Source of the DNA: Pinirhizobacter soli
GTDB lineage: Bacteria > Pseudomonadota > Gammaproteobacteria > Xanthomonadales > Rhodanobacteraceae
Length of the DNA: 64,000 nucleotides
Reading direction: 5' to 3'
NCBI RefSeq assembly: GCF_015905305.1
Contig: NZ_JADZLQ010000001.1
Location: 310,001-374,000, forward strand
In this document: positions 43,963 through 52,914 of the stretch, piece after piece
Position numbering within the stretch: position 1 is the first letter of the stretch
Layout: each line of letters opens with the position of its first letter
Notes under the pieces: model-generated
Told to the model about the DNA's origin: nothing
Databases searched by the model: none
The model's input: only the letters and a program-made list of their open reading frames with translations
Translations under genes and position numbers: made by a program

Positions 43963-44997
43963 GTGCATCGTAGGCGGACCTTTGTCAACCACGGCGGCCA
44001 TGTGATCTCGCTCATTCTCGCTACAGCACTTGCAACGGCCGGTTTCACCACGACCCCACTGGTCTCGCTGCCCGAACCCGGCGGTTGGGACTACCTGGCG
44101 TTCGACGAAGCGAGCCGTCGCCTGTTCGTCACCCGCGGGGATCACATTGACGTGGTGGACGTCGACGCAGCAGGAGCCGTTGCCCGGATCGAGGGCCTGA
44201 AGGGCGCACACGGCGTAGCGCTGGTGCCACTACAGCAACGAGGCTTCGTCAGCGATGGCAAGACCGACAAAGTACTCGTCTTCGACATGACCACCTTCAA
44301 GACAGTGTCGGTAATTTCACTTAGCGGCAAGAAGCCGGACGCCATCCTTTTCGACAAGGCGAGTGGGCACGTGCTTGCCTTCAATGGCGACAGCCATGAT
44401 GCGAGTGTGATTGATCCCACCCAGGCCAGGCAGATCGGTTCGATCGAACTCCCCGGCGCGCCGGAATTCGCGGTGTCTGACGGCATCGGACACGTATTCG
44501 TCAATCTCGAGGATCGCAACGCCCTGACGCGCATCGACACACGCAGCGGCAAGGTGGATGGCACGTTCGACCTGGCAGGCTGCAAGGCGCCCAGCGGCCT
44601 GGCCATCGATAGTATCCGGCATCGGCTGTTTTCCGTCTGCGAGAACGAGGTGGTCGTCATCACCGATGCCGCCAGCGGCAGGCAGGTGGCCACGCTGCCG
44701 ATCGGCAAGGGCGCGGACGCGGCGGGCTTCGATTCGCGCACGGGGCGCGTCTACAGCTCCAATGGGCAAAGTGGCACGTTGACCGTCATCGAGGGCGACG
44801 GCGCGGATCACTATCGTGTAACGGCAACCGTGCCCACCCAGCGTAGCGCCCGCACGCTTGCGTTGGATGAAAGGAACGGCAGGGTTTTCCTGTCCGCGGC
44901 GGAGCTTTCGCCCGCGCCGGAGGGCAAGCGGCCAACCATGGTGGATGGCAGCTTCCGGATTCTCACGGTGTCCAGCAGCCCAGGCGCGGGAAAATGA
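43963..44997 (+). CDS. YncE-like exported beta-propeller protein
   Basis: About 344 residues of repeated propeller blades: WDYLAFDEASRRLFVTRGDHI, GHVLAFNGDSHDASVID, IGHVFVNLEDRNALTRIDTR, DSIRHRLFSVCENEVVVI and RTGRVYSSNGQSGTLTVI. A short hydrophobic stretch (VISLILATALATAGF) suggests a signal peptide. No ATG is available: GTG 43963 after GGAAAGG, or GTG 44002, fit best, so the start is uncertain. Such proteins are periplasmic and may bind ligand or DNA; function unknown. An ACTC box lies directly upstream. Confidence 0.72.
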   Translation: MHRRRTFVNHGGHVISLILATALATAGFTTTPLVSLPEPGGWDYLAFDEASRRLFVTRGDHIDVVDVDAAGAVARIEGLKGAHGVALVPLQQRGFVSDGKTDKVLVFDMTTFKTVSVISLSGKKPDAILFDKASGHVLAFNGDSHDASVIDPTQARQIGSIELPGAPEFAVSDGIGHVFVNLEDRNALTRIDTRSGKVDGTFDLAGCKAPSGLAIDSIRHRLFSVCENEVVVITDAASGRQVATLPIGKGADAAGFDSRTGRVYSSNGQSGTLTVIEGDGADHYRVTATVPTQRSARTLALDERNGRVFLSAAELSPAPEGKRPTMVDGSFRILTVSSSPGAGK

Positions 44998-45039
44998 CAG
45001 CATGACTTCCGCGGCCATGCGATTTCACAGGAGCTTGTT

Positions 45040-46734
45040 CTACGACGCTGCGTCGTCTTTCTTGATCGGATAGAACAATTCTGCAGTAAACAAAGGCCGC
45101 TCTGCCGATTCAAGCGCGGAATGTAGAGTGACGCTCAGTATCCAGCTTCCCCCGTCAAACGCAGGCTGAAAGTTGTCTATCCACCCCTCGCCCGCCTTGG
45201 CCAGCACCTGGGCGGCCCCGGCCAATGGTCCATCGGGATAGAGCGTGACAGGGACCCGAGCCCGGATAGGCGAATAGTCGCCGAGCGGAGTATCGCTCCG
45301 GGCCAGCTCGTACGAGTAGTCCAATTGCCACGTCGCCCGCGTATTGGCAACGAGCCTGTCCGGTGGAAACAGTGTCTGGATAGCGTCGTCCAGTGCCGCC
45401 AGCAGAGTGGCACCCTTTATTTCCTGCTGGTGGTATCGCTCGATCAGCGGAACAATGCTGTTCCCCACCACCTCCCCGGCTTTGAGCAGAAACACGGGAT
45501 TCGTGCGCAGCTTGGTATTTTCAGGGTGCGACGGATCATGAAGAAGATCTTCGTTGCGCACGATGGACAAGCAGGCGCGGGCGTTCTGGAACGCCGCTAC
45601 CTCCAGGCCATGCCATGTCAATTGAAGGGTTTGTCGAGCGAATGCCGGTGCTTCCGTACCGTTCTTCGGCAGGTAGCCTATGGTATGACTCGGCGCATCC
45701 GATGGTTGCGCTATGAGAGGCACGCTAACCCCGTCCGGAAGCATCACCTCCACCGCGGGCCACGTGTCTCCTGACCCAGGTTGCGACGGGTCCCGAGTCA
45801 GCGACACGCTTTCGATGAGCTTGCCATTCTCCGAATAAGTAACCCGAAAACCAAAGGTCCGGCTTGCCTGTGCAGCGAAGCTGCCGTCCGGCCTATGGCC
45901 GCTCTCGCTATGCGAAAGGCGAATGGTCCAATGATTGGCGATCGTCGCCACAAGATCGGCGAAAGTCTTGACTGCATTCACGGGCGAGGCTTTGTCCAGC
46001 AACATCCACAGCTTGTCGGCGACCGCCATGTATTGAGCCAACGTGTTGAACAGGTCGACACCGATCTGCGAGGGGCTTTGCTGGGAGACCCGGCTCGACC
46101 GGTTGAACTGCGTTGTAATTCGCACCATGTCTTGGTGCGCACACTCGTGTGCAAAAGTAAGCTTGTAACTCCACAGGGAAAGCTGTTGCAGCACATCCGT
46201 CGAATCGAAGGTGGGTAATATTGCTTGGTCGACGATGGTGGGCGGAAGCGGATGGATGCGAAATGGCACAGGTACCGGATCGGCAGCCGTTGCGTATTGG
46301 CCTATGACCGGGATGTCGTAGGCCTTGATCAGGCTGCCATTGAGTAGTTGCGCAAGCGTATTGCGCGCGTCCTGTAGACCTTTCTGGTAGAGGGGATCGG
46401 GGTCCGTCTCGTCCACCGAATAGTCGAAAACGCCCTGCAGCTGATCAGCAATACCCGATGCGATGTTGCGCTTGCTGTCGATCACATGGGCAAGCACCGC
46501 GCTCAAACCCAGCAGGCCTTTGATCCTGGCCGACGCGGAAGGGGCCAGGAAGCGGTCCATGTCGCCAAGAAATCGTCGCGCCCAAAGTTCGACGTCGATA
46601 GCCGTAAAGATGGTGGGCACCGTGGCATCACCAAGCGTGCCGTCATCACCCAGGGATTTGATATCGACCTGGCGCGTTACAAGATGATCGTACAGCGGTG
46701 CCAGCGCAAAGAATTGCGGCATGGATTCGGACAC
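45040..46734 (-). CDS. Uncharacterised 564-residue protein with an HExxH motif
   Basis: I do not recognise this family. The protein is soluble-looking, without signal peptide or membrane helix. The sequence HECAH at residues 196-200 (in YKLTFAHECAHQDMVRI) fits the zinc-metallopeptidase HExxH motif inside an amphipathic helix, but no third ligand is certain. The N-terminal 200 residues are mixed helical with MPQFFALAPLYDHLVTRQVD at the start. The C-terminal 250 residues look beta-rich with alternating hydrophobic strands (FRVTYSENGKLIESVSLTRD, WQLDYSYELARSDT). It has its own start after a run of sequence without other genes and is not in an operon. Possible roles are a protease-like enzyme or a structural or effector protein; none is supported further. 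Confidence 0.7.
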   Translation of the reverse strand: MSESMPQFFALAPLYDHLVTRQVDIKSLGDDGTLGDATVPTIFTAIDVELWARRFLGDMDRFLAPSASARIKGLLGLSAVLAHVIDSKRNIASGIADQLQGVFDYSVDETDPDPLYQKGLQDARNTLAQLLNGSLIKAYDIPVIGQYATAADPVPVPFRIHPLPPTIVDQAILPTFDSTDVLQQLSLWSYKLTFAHECAHQDMVRITTQFNRSSRVSQQSPSQIGVDLFNTLAQYMAVADKLWMLLDKASPVNAVKTFADLVATIANHWTIRLSHSESGHRPDGSFAAQASRTFGFRVTYSENGKLIESVSLTRDPSQPGSGDTWPAVEVMLPDGVSVPLIAQPSDAPSHTIGYLPKNGTEAPAFARQTLQLTWHGLEVAAFQNARACLSIVRNEDLLHDPSHPENTKLRTNPVFLLKAGEVVGNSIVPLIERYHQQEIKGATLLAALDDAIQTLFPPDRLVANTRATWQLDYSYELARSDTPLGDYSPIRARVPVTLYPDGPLAGAAQVLAKAGEGWIDNFQPAFDGGSWILSVTLHSALESAERPLFTAELFYPIKKDDAAS

Positions 46735-46810
46735 GTTTTTCCCCTGATCGAAGCATGAGTCTAGTGCACTGCCATGCCTCGCAGCGAAGTAGCCTGTGAT
46801 GAACCCTGAA

Positions 46811-48421
46811 TCATTCAGTAGTCAGCACATCCTGGATGGCCTCCAGCCCATGTCCGCGCGTCTCGATGCCGCTGCGCGCGAGCATCCAGCCGGCCACGGC
46901 CATGGGCACGGCAATAATTATTGCCGACAACATGAAGTGCTCGAACATGCCGGCCACGCCCAACCCGGCGCCAAGGATGCCGCCGAACTTCGAGCAACCC
47001 GCGATCAGCCCGGCGCCGGTGCTGCGCAGATGCACCGGATAAATTTCCGCTGCGTAAGGAATTAGCGTGGCAATCACGCCGCTGATGCTCAACAGCAACG
47101 CTACGGTGCCGATGGTGGTGACTGCGGAAACGCGCACGTCGGCAAGGTCGATCAAAAAGAAGAACAGCAGCGACAGCGCCGTGATGCCGATGAAAAGCAC
47201 CAGCGTGCGGATGCTGCTCCAGCGTTGGTAGAACCATACGACGATAGCGATGCCCGGCAGCGCCAGGATCGCTGAGCGTGCCAGCAAGGCACTGCTGCCG
47301 TGTGCATCGATACCCAGCTTCACCAGGTTCGCGGGCAACCACAGCAGAAACCCGAAGTTCACCAGTCCCCAGGCTAGTGCGCAGGTCGCCAAGCCCAGCG
47401 TAATGCGTGCGTGACGGCCGCGCAGAAGCCGGCGCAGGCCGGTTTTCTCAGGCTGAACATCGGCCGGCGCGGAGTCGCCGATGTGTGCCACGTCAGGCAC
47501 ATCCACCACGGCGCCACCGGAGAATCGCCGTAGTACCGCGCGTGCCTGGTCCTCCAGTCCCGCCAGGGCAAGAAAGCGCGGCGATTCGGGAATATAGCGA
47601 TTGAGCAGGACGATCAGCGCACCGGTGGGAAGATTGAGCAGCCACAGCGCCCGCCAGGTGTAGGTCGGCTCGAACAGTGTCGCCGCACCCGATGCCAGCA
47701 GGTAACCGGCCGATGTGCCCACGCCACCGAGCGCCACCAGCAACCAGCCGCGATGTGCCGTGGGAATGGTCTCGGCCATCAGCGTGAACGTGATGGGCAA
47801 CATACCGCCGGCGGCCGCACCCATCATGAAGCACATCACCAGGTTCCAGCCAAAGGCTGGCATGGCGCCACAGATCGACGTGCCCATGAACATCAGCGCA
47901 GACAGCAGGATGGTGGCGCGGCGACCGAACAGGTCGCCCAGTCTTCCCCACACGATCGAGCCGACCGCTGTACCTGTGAGTGCGAATAAAGCCAGCAGCC
48001 CGGCGGTCGAAGCACTGATCCCATATTCGCCCGCCATCCCCGGCATCACGAACCCGATCGTGGCCGGTTTCATCACATCCACGGCGAGCGCGATGGTGAG
48101 CACGGTCACCAGCTTCCAGTGCTCGCGGTTAAGCGGAACACTGTCGGCGACGTCGAAGGGCAACGGACTGCGCCCGGCGTGCAACGTACGGCGCATCTGC
48201 TCGATCCGCGGCATCAGTCCATAGGCGGCCAGCAGTACACCCAGCGGCACAAGCGCCATGCCTACGAGCATCGCGTTGTCCATCGGCATCCCGGCCAGGT
48301 GGTAGTGCATGGGCGCGGCCATGGTGAACATCGGCAGGTGCGCAAGCACACCCGCGATCACCGCGGTGCAACCGAGCCAGAAGGCTACCGGATGATGGAA
48401 TGTGAGGTCTTTTGAACGCAT
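46811..48421 (-). CDS. MFS transporter with two extra N-terminal helices
   Basis: A 536-residue permease. The first 75 residues have two extra helices (FWLGCTAVIAGVLAHLPMFT and AMLVGMALVPLGVLLAAYGL), then a polar linker, then a complete twelve-helix MFS core with GRLGDLFGRRATILLS in the first half and PESPRFLALAG between the halves, as in the sugar and organic-acid porters. The two extra helices make fourteen. It starts 39 bases after the ammonia-lyase gene, so it probably carries that enzyme's substrate or product. Confidence 0.82.
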   Translation of the reverse strand: MRSKDLTFHHPVAFWLGCTAVIAGVLAHLPMFTMAAPMHYHLAGMPMDNAMLVGMALVPLGVLLAAYGLMPRIEQMRRTLHAGRSPLPFDVADSVPLNREHWKLVTVLTIALAVDVMKPATIGFVMPGMAGEYGISASTAGLLALFALTGTAVGSIVWGRLGDLFGRRATILLSALMFMGTSICGAMPAFGWNLVMCFMMGAAAGGMLPITFTLMAETIPTAHRGWLLVALGGVGTSAGYLLASGAATLFEPTYTWRALWLLNLPTGALIVLLNRYIPESPRFLALAGLEDQARAVLRRFSGGAVVDVPDVAHIGDSAPADVQPEKTGLRRLLRGRHARITLGLATCALAWGLVNFGFLLWLPANLVKLGIDAHGSSALLARSAILALPGIAIVVWFYQRWSSIRTLVLFIGITALSLLFFFLIDLADVRVSAVTTIGTVALLLSISGVIATLIPYAAEIYPVHLRSTGAGLIAGCSKFGGILGAGLGVAGMFEHFMLSAIIIAVPMAVAGWMLARSGIETRGHGLEAIQDVLTTE

Positions 48422-48460
48422 GACCCCTGTCTGCGTCAGAAAGAGACCCAGCTTAGCAGA

Positions 48461-49519
48461 CTAAAGACGAAGCTCCGGGGAGGCTTCGGTAGCAACCAGC
48501 AACACCACGCTATTCGCATCAAGCCCATGCGCCAGGCGAAGCTTAGGCTCCATCGCGACATGCAAAAATCCGGCAAGTCCAGCCGCACCGGAAGGCGTCG
48601 TGGCGGGACCGCCCGCATCACGCAATGTATCCACCGCGCCCTGCAGTTGCTCCTCGCTTACCTCGACCGAACGCGCTTGGTGTTTGAGCAGGATTGGCAC
48701 CGCCGAGGCTGATGCGAGCCCGCACGCCAGCATTTCCGCGCATGTATGTAGATCGCCCGCCAGCCGCTCGGGTTGCCCCATGGCCAGGGCGTGGCCCACG
48801 CACGCGGCGGAGGCGGGCTCCACGACGATAAGCCGCCCCGGGCTTTCCAGGTAGTCGCACAGGCCGTCCGCCATGGCTGCCGCCAGCCCGCCTACACCCG
48901 CCTGGACAAACAGATGCGTCGGATAGCCTGCGAGTATTTCCTGGCATTGCGCGACAAGCTCCGTGGTGAGCAAGGCGTATCCCGCCATGACATCGTGGAC
49001 GATAAGATCGTCCGGATCGGCGCTCGTGTCGGAGATGAGCAGGCCCTCGCCACGCGACGCTGCGCCCGCGGCTTCATCCACCGCGTCGTCGTAAGTTCCG
49101 TCAATCCAGACGACTTCGGCATCCCGGGCTTGGATCCTTTCGGCCCTGACTCGACTTGCACTCTTCGGAAGGTAGACCGACGCGCTCGCACCTGCACGCC
49201 TGGCGGCTGCCGCCACCGCCAGGCCATGATTGCCGTCGCTGGCGCAAATCAGCCGGGGCAACGATTTGTGTGGTGTTTGACCCGACAGCAACTCCTCGAT
49301 GGACGCCCCGGCAGCACGCGCAAGCGCGCATAAGCTGGCAGTCATGCCGCCTAGCACCTTGAAGTTGCCAAAGGGACGCCCGCCTTCCACCTTGACCAGG
49401 ACACGCCCTACCCCAGCGCGTTGCGCCAGAGCCGGTAGCTCGATCAATCGGGTGGGCTGGTAGCTACCCCACAAAAGGGTGGAAGCCGCCATGAGGTCAT
49501 GCAGGAGGGATTCGTTCAT
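48461..49519 (-). CDS. PLP-dependent ammonia-lyase, diaminopropionate ammonia-lyase-like
   Basis: About 352 residues of the fold-type II PLP family. The lysine that binds PLP lies in GGRPFGNFKVLGG, the usual diaminopropionate ammonia-lyase (DpaL) context, followed by CASDGNHGLAVAAAARRAGA and the phosphate loop QAGVGGLAAA. The C-terminus has TTPSGAAGLAG. DpaL removes both amino groups of 2,3-diaminopropionate to give pyruvate; relatives act on threonine and serine. ATG 49519 is preferred over a longer start that adds a non-conserved leader. An Lrp gene lies 97 bases upstream and an MFS gene 39 bases downstream, which suggests an inducible amino-acid system. Confidence 0.78.
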   Translation of the reverse strand: MNESLLHDLMAASTLLWGSYQPTRLIELPALAQRAGVGRVLVKVEGGRPFGNFKVLGGMTASLCALARAAGASIEELLSGQTPHKSLPRLICASDGNHGLAVAAAARRAGASASVYLPKSASRVRAERIQARDAEVVWIDGTYDDAVDEAAGAASRGEGLLISDTSADPDDLIVHDVMAGYALLTTELVAQCQEILAGYPTHLFVQAGVGGLAAAMADGLCDYLESPGRLIVVEPASAACVGHALAMGQPERLAGDLHTCAEMLACGLASASAVPILLKHQARSVEVSEEQLQGAVDTLRDAGGPATTPSGAAGLAGFLHVAMEPKLRLAHGLDANSVVLLVATEASPELRL

Positions 49520-49616
49520 GCCATAAGTTTGCCGCGGCACGGCGAAACTTGGCCGCAATATGGCCGCGCTTTGTGCGGAAAAAACGCGAATTCGGCTTCC
49601 CCGGGACTAACAACCC

Positions 49617-50093
49617 CTAGTCGTCGATGTCGAGCGGAATGGGTATCGTCAGCCCGCGTTTGACGATACCCAGGGCAACGTTGGTGGTGAAGCGCTTTAC
49701 GTTCGGGTTTTCACCAACCAGGCGCGACATAAGCTCGTCGTAGACTTCCGTATCCGGCGCGGTAATGATCAGGATGAAGTCCGCCTCGCCCGTTACATAA
49801 AAGACCTGCTGTATATGCGCCTGCGCCGCCATCCAGTGGCGAAGCTGCGAGAGCAGCTCAGGCCGTTCGCGCTCAACCTGAAGCGACACGATAAAAAAGG
49901 TCGGTTTGCCGATTTTCTTCGGATCGACAATGGCCGCAACCTTCACGATCACGCCCTGCTCGCGCATGCGGCGAAGACGGCGCTGGACGGCCGAGGGCGA
50001 AAGGGCAACTTGTTCGGCCAAGCGCTCGGCCGTTACCCCCGAGTCCTCTTGAACAAGGTTAAGAAGCTGACGATCGAATCTGTCCAGTTCCAT
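49617..50093 (-). CDS. Lrp/AsnC family transcriptional regulator
   Basis: A 158-residue regulator. The N-terminal helix-turn-helix (LDRFDRQLLNLVQEDSGVTAERLAEQV, then SPSAVQRRLRRMREQGVI) and the C-terminal RAM ligand-binding domain (VFYVTGEADFILIITAPDTEVY) are clear. The family senses amino acids and often regulates neighbouring catabolic genes. The probable target is the ammonia-lyase and MFS gene pair downstream on the same strand; the gap between them could carry its operator. Confidence 0.88.
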   Translation of the reverse strand: MELDRFDRQLLNLVQEDSGVTAERLAEQVALSPSAVQRRLRRMREQGVIVKVAAIVDPKKIGKPTFFIVSLQVERERPELLSQLRHWMAAQAHIQQVFYVTGEADFILIITAPDTEVYDELMSRLVGENPNVKRFTTNVALGIVKRGLTIPIPLDIDD

Positions 50094-50266
50094 GCCTATA
50101 GGCCTTTATAGTCACTTCGAACGCAGAAAATAAGCGTTGAGACTACCCATATTGCCACGAATATGCCCAGGCACGCCCGTAGGATGCTAGCGCCAAATCC
50201 GGGATTTCGCCCGTGCGACAGCTTGATCTTCCAACCGAATCAAAGGTCCGATTCCATCAATCACCG

Positions 50267-50893
50267 ATGACGATGATGAAACTCCTCTACCAGACTCATT
50301 CGCCTTACGCGCGGAAGGTCCTTGTCTTTGCCCATGAAGCGGGTATCGCGGACCAGATGGACGTGCTCCATCACGAAACCAGCCCCTTGCGCCGCAACGA
50401 GGTTGTCTTTGCCCAGAACCCGCTTGGCAAGGTTCCCGCCCTTGTTCGACCTGGACAGACGTCGATCTTCGATTCCGATGTGATCTGTGCCTACCTGGAT
50501 ACCCTGCATGACGGACGCAAGTTGATCCCCACCGACGGCGAGGCAAGGTGGCAGGCCCTGCGCGTTCAAGCCGTTGCCCAGGGCCTTGCCGATGCCGGCG
50601 TTGCCATCCGCTGGGAGACGACGCGAAGGCCCGAAGCGCTTCGATACGGAATTTTGTGCGAGGGCTATACCCAGAAACTAACTACCAGCTATGACTGGCT
50701 CGAAGGCGAGCTGGATACGGCCTCGCCAACGCACGTAGGTCATATTGCCCTGGCGACGGCGCTCAGCTGGATCGCATTCCGGGAACTACCGGTGTTCGGC
50801 AACGACCATCCCCGGCTTGCAGCGTGGTTCGGAGAGTTCGAGAAGCGGGCTTCGATGCGTGCCACACCACTATCGGGTGACACATACGACTGA
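50267..50893 (+). CDS. Glutathione S-transferase family protein
   Basis: About 208 residues with a thioredoxin-like N-terminal domain (KLLYQTHSPYARKVLVFAHEAGI, NPLGKVPALV, SIFDSDVICAYLD) and a helical C-terminal domain with HIALATALSWIAFRE. The SPYARKV phrase places S at the thiol-activating position of a beta/GstB-like enzyme. ATGs at 50267, 50273 and 50276 are all possible. The substrate is unknown. It lies opposite the Lrp gene and upstream of the DUF2059 gene. Confidence 0.82.
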   Translation: MTMMKLLYQTHSPYARKVLVFAHEAGIADQMDVLHHETSPLRRNEVVFAQNPLGKVPALVRPGQTSIFDSDVICAYLDTLHDGRKLIPTDGEARWQALRVQAVAQGLADAGVAIRWETTRRPEALRYGILCEGYTQKLTTSYDWLEGELDTASPTHVGHIALATALSWIAFRELPVFGNDHPRLAAWFGEFEKRASMRATPLSGDTYD

Positions 50894-50966
50894 CCTTGGC
50901 CACCACACGGGCGGCCCTTTCTCACTTATCATTTCCCTGGTTTTCGACACCAATGGGGGAACGTTT

Positions 50967-51500
50967 GTGAAGAGTCGTCTTTCGATATTGTTGTTGCTTG
51001 GCTTCCTGATCTCGCCGGCGTGGGGTGCAGATGCGCCGCCCAGTGAGGCCTCCATCCACGAACTTATGGACGTCACGCACGCGCAGAAGCTCGTCGATGG
51101 GATCATTGATCAGACCAACGGCTTGATGTTGAAGTCCGTGCAACAGGCCAATGGAGGCGCACCTCTGGATCCTCAAGAAAAGAAAATCGCCGCTCGTGCC
51201 GTGGGAAAGTTGACCGATGTCATGAGGCAGCAAATGTCCTGGGAAAAAATGCAACCCATGATGATCGACCTCTATAAGAAGACTTTCTCGCAAAATGAAA
51301 TAAACGACATGCTGGCGTTCTACCGGACGCCGTCGGGCCAGGCGGTCATACAAAAAATGCCCGCACTCATGAATCAAACGATGGCAATATCCCAGGCAAA
51401 AATCCAGGCGATGCTGCCTCAAATACGCGATATAAGCGCCGAAATGGGGCAGGAACTTCAGGCGTATCACCAAGCGCATCCGAAGCCGGCTAGCCCATGA
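50967..51500 (+). CDS. DUF2059 exported protein
   Basis: A 177-residue protein with a signal peptide (SRLSILLLLGFLISPAWGADA) and the DUF2059 helical core, recognisable by WEKMQPMMIDLYKKTFSQNEI and FYRTPSGQAVIQKMP. The function of the family is unknown. GTG 50967 is chosen because GGGGGAA lies in front of it and the signal peptide begins there; upstream codons in frame overlap the GST gene. Confidence 0.78.
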   Translation: MKSRLSILLLLGFLISPAWGADAPPSEASIHELMDVTHAQKLVDGIIDQTNGLMLKSVQQANGGAPLDPQEKKIAARAVGKLTDVMRQQMSWEKMQPMMIDLYKKTFSQNEINDMLAFYRTPSGQAVIQKMPALMNQTMAISQAKIQAMLPQIRDISAEMGQELQAYHQAHPKPASP

Positions 51501-51610
51501 GCCATTTCGACCTGAGCCTTGGCTATCCGCAATGGCAAGGGTCTGGCCGGCCTGAGAACCTGGCGCGCGGCAGCGGCGGCGGCCCTATGCGAAGCGGTAG
51601 CCGCCAACCT

Positions 51611-51997
51611 TTACGCCTCTTTCTCAACCCACTGGGCGCGCCAGGCCGGAGCATCGAAGGGATCGGCGAAGTACTGTGTCTCATGCGACACCTTCCCGTC
51701 GCGGAACTCCATGATGCTTACCGTGAAGGCGCGCTTGTCCCCATAGGCAATCACGTACTCCGTTACCCAGAGGTTTCCCTCTCCAACGATACGGCGAACC
51801 ACGAATCCCGCCGGTTTACCGGGGTGATGGCTGCGAAGCGCCTGAAGGTTCGCCCGCCCGCGAATGACCTCGCCTGATTGGGGGTACTCGCACACCGCAT
51901 CATCGTGGTAGATCTCGTGCTCGGCGGCCTGGTCGCCTGCAGCGGATGCCGCCCAGTGCTTGTCGATGACGGCCCGGATGCCTTGCTCGTCCATCAT
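51611..51997 (-). CDS. SnoaL/NTF2-like domain protein
   Basis: A 128-residue alpha+beta cone-fold protein: a first helix with VIDKHWAASAAGDQAAEHEIY, then YHDDAVCEYPQSGEVIRGRANLQALR and the last strands GNLWVTEYVIAYG and FTVSIMEFRDGKVSHETQYF. Such small NTF2-like proteins act as isomerases, hydrolases or binding domains; no catalytic set can be assigned. It stands alone, antisense to its neighbours. Confidence 0.75.
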   Translation of the reverse strand: MMDEQGIRAVIDKHWAASAAGDQAAEHEIYHDDAVCEYPQSGEVIRGRANLQALRSHHPGKPAGFVVRRIVGEGNLWVTEYVIAYGDKRAFTVSIMEFRDGKVSHETQYFADPFDAPAWRAQWVEKEA

Positions 51998-52065
51998 TGT
52001 TCTCCAGTTGTCGCCAATGGATGCTCACCCAGCCTCCACCAGGCACGGCGTTAGCATGATGCGCC

Positions 52066-52914
52066 ATGAAAATCGCCACGTTCAATATCAATGGTATACG
52101 CCCCCGCCTGCCCATCCTGCTGCAGTGGCTTGAACATGAGAAGCCGGATATTGCCTGCCTACAGGAATTGAAGGCGGCAGATGCGTTATTTCCCCTGGCA
52201 GAGATCAACAACGCCGGTTACGGGGCGATCTGGCAGGGCCAGACCTCCTGGAACGGCGTGGCCATCCTGGCCCGCGGCGCCGATCCGGTGGAAAGCCGGC
52301 GTGGGCTTCCCGGCGACGCCAGGGACACGCAAAGCCGCTACCTCGAAGCGGCCGTCCACGGTGTGATCATAGGCTGCCTTTACCTGCCCAACGGCAATCC
52401 GCAGCCAGGCTCAAAGTTCGACTACAAGCTGGCCTGGTTCGAACGGTTGATCCGTCATGCGAAGAAATTGCACGCCAGCGGCCACCCCGTGGTGCTGGCT
52501 GGCGACTACAACGTGATACCCACCGACGAAGACATCTACAACACCCGCTCTTGGCTGAAGGACGCGTTGTTGCAGCCGGAAAGCCGCCAGGCCTATCAAC
52601 GCCTGCTTTCGCAAGGCTGGGTAGATGCGTTGCGCGAGTTATTCGGCGACGAGCGTGTCTATACATTCTGGGACTACTTCCGCCGACACTGGGAAACCAA
52701 TTCCGGGCTGCGCATCGATCATCTGTTGCTGGGCCCCGGGCTGAAGTCGAAGTTGCGCGAAGCCGGCGTGGACACATGGGTGCGGGGACTTCCCCACGCA
52801 AGCGACCACGCACCTGCCTGGATAGACCTTGAGATAAAGGCGCCTACGCTACCGCGAGCGACCAAAAAGGTGATCGCCAAGAAATCCGCCTCGAAGAATA
52901 AGGCGAGGCCCTGA
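52066..52914 (+). CDS. xthA: Exodeoxyribonuclease III (AP endonuclease)
   Basis: A 282-residue member of the ExoIII/APE1 family. Motifs in order: KIATFNINGIRPRL at the start, CLQELKA with the metal-binding Glu, RYLEAAVHG, LAGDYNVIP with the catalytic Asp and Asn, LRIDHLLLGPGL, and the terminal SDHAP histidine. It repairs abasic sites and has 3'-exonuclease and phosphatase activities. The final 25 residues are a Lys-rich tail, longer than in E. coli and possibly DNA-binding. Confidence 0.9.
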   Translation: MKIATFNINGIRPRLPILLQWLEHEKPDIACLQELKAADALFPLAEINNAGYGAIWQGQTSWNGVAILARGADPVESRRGLPGDARDTQSRYLEAAVHGVIIGCLYLPNGNPQPGSKFDYKLAWFERLIRHAKKLHASGHPVVLAGDYNVIPTDEDIYNTRSWLKDALLQPESRQAYQRLLSQGWVDALRELFGDERVYTFWDYFRRHWETNSGLRIDHLLLGPGLKSKLREAGVDTWVRGLPHASDHAPAWIDLEIKAPTLPRATKKVIAKKSASKNKARP

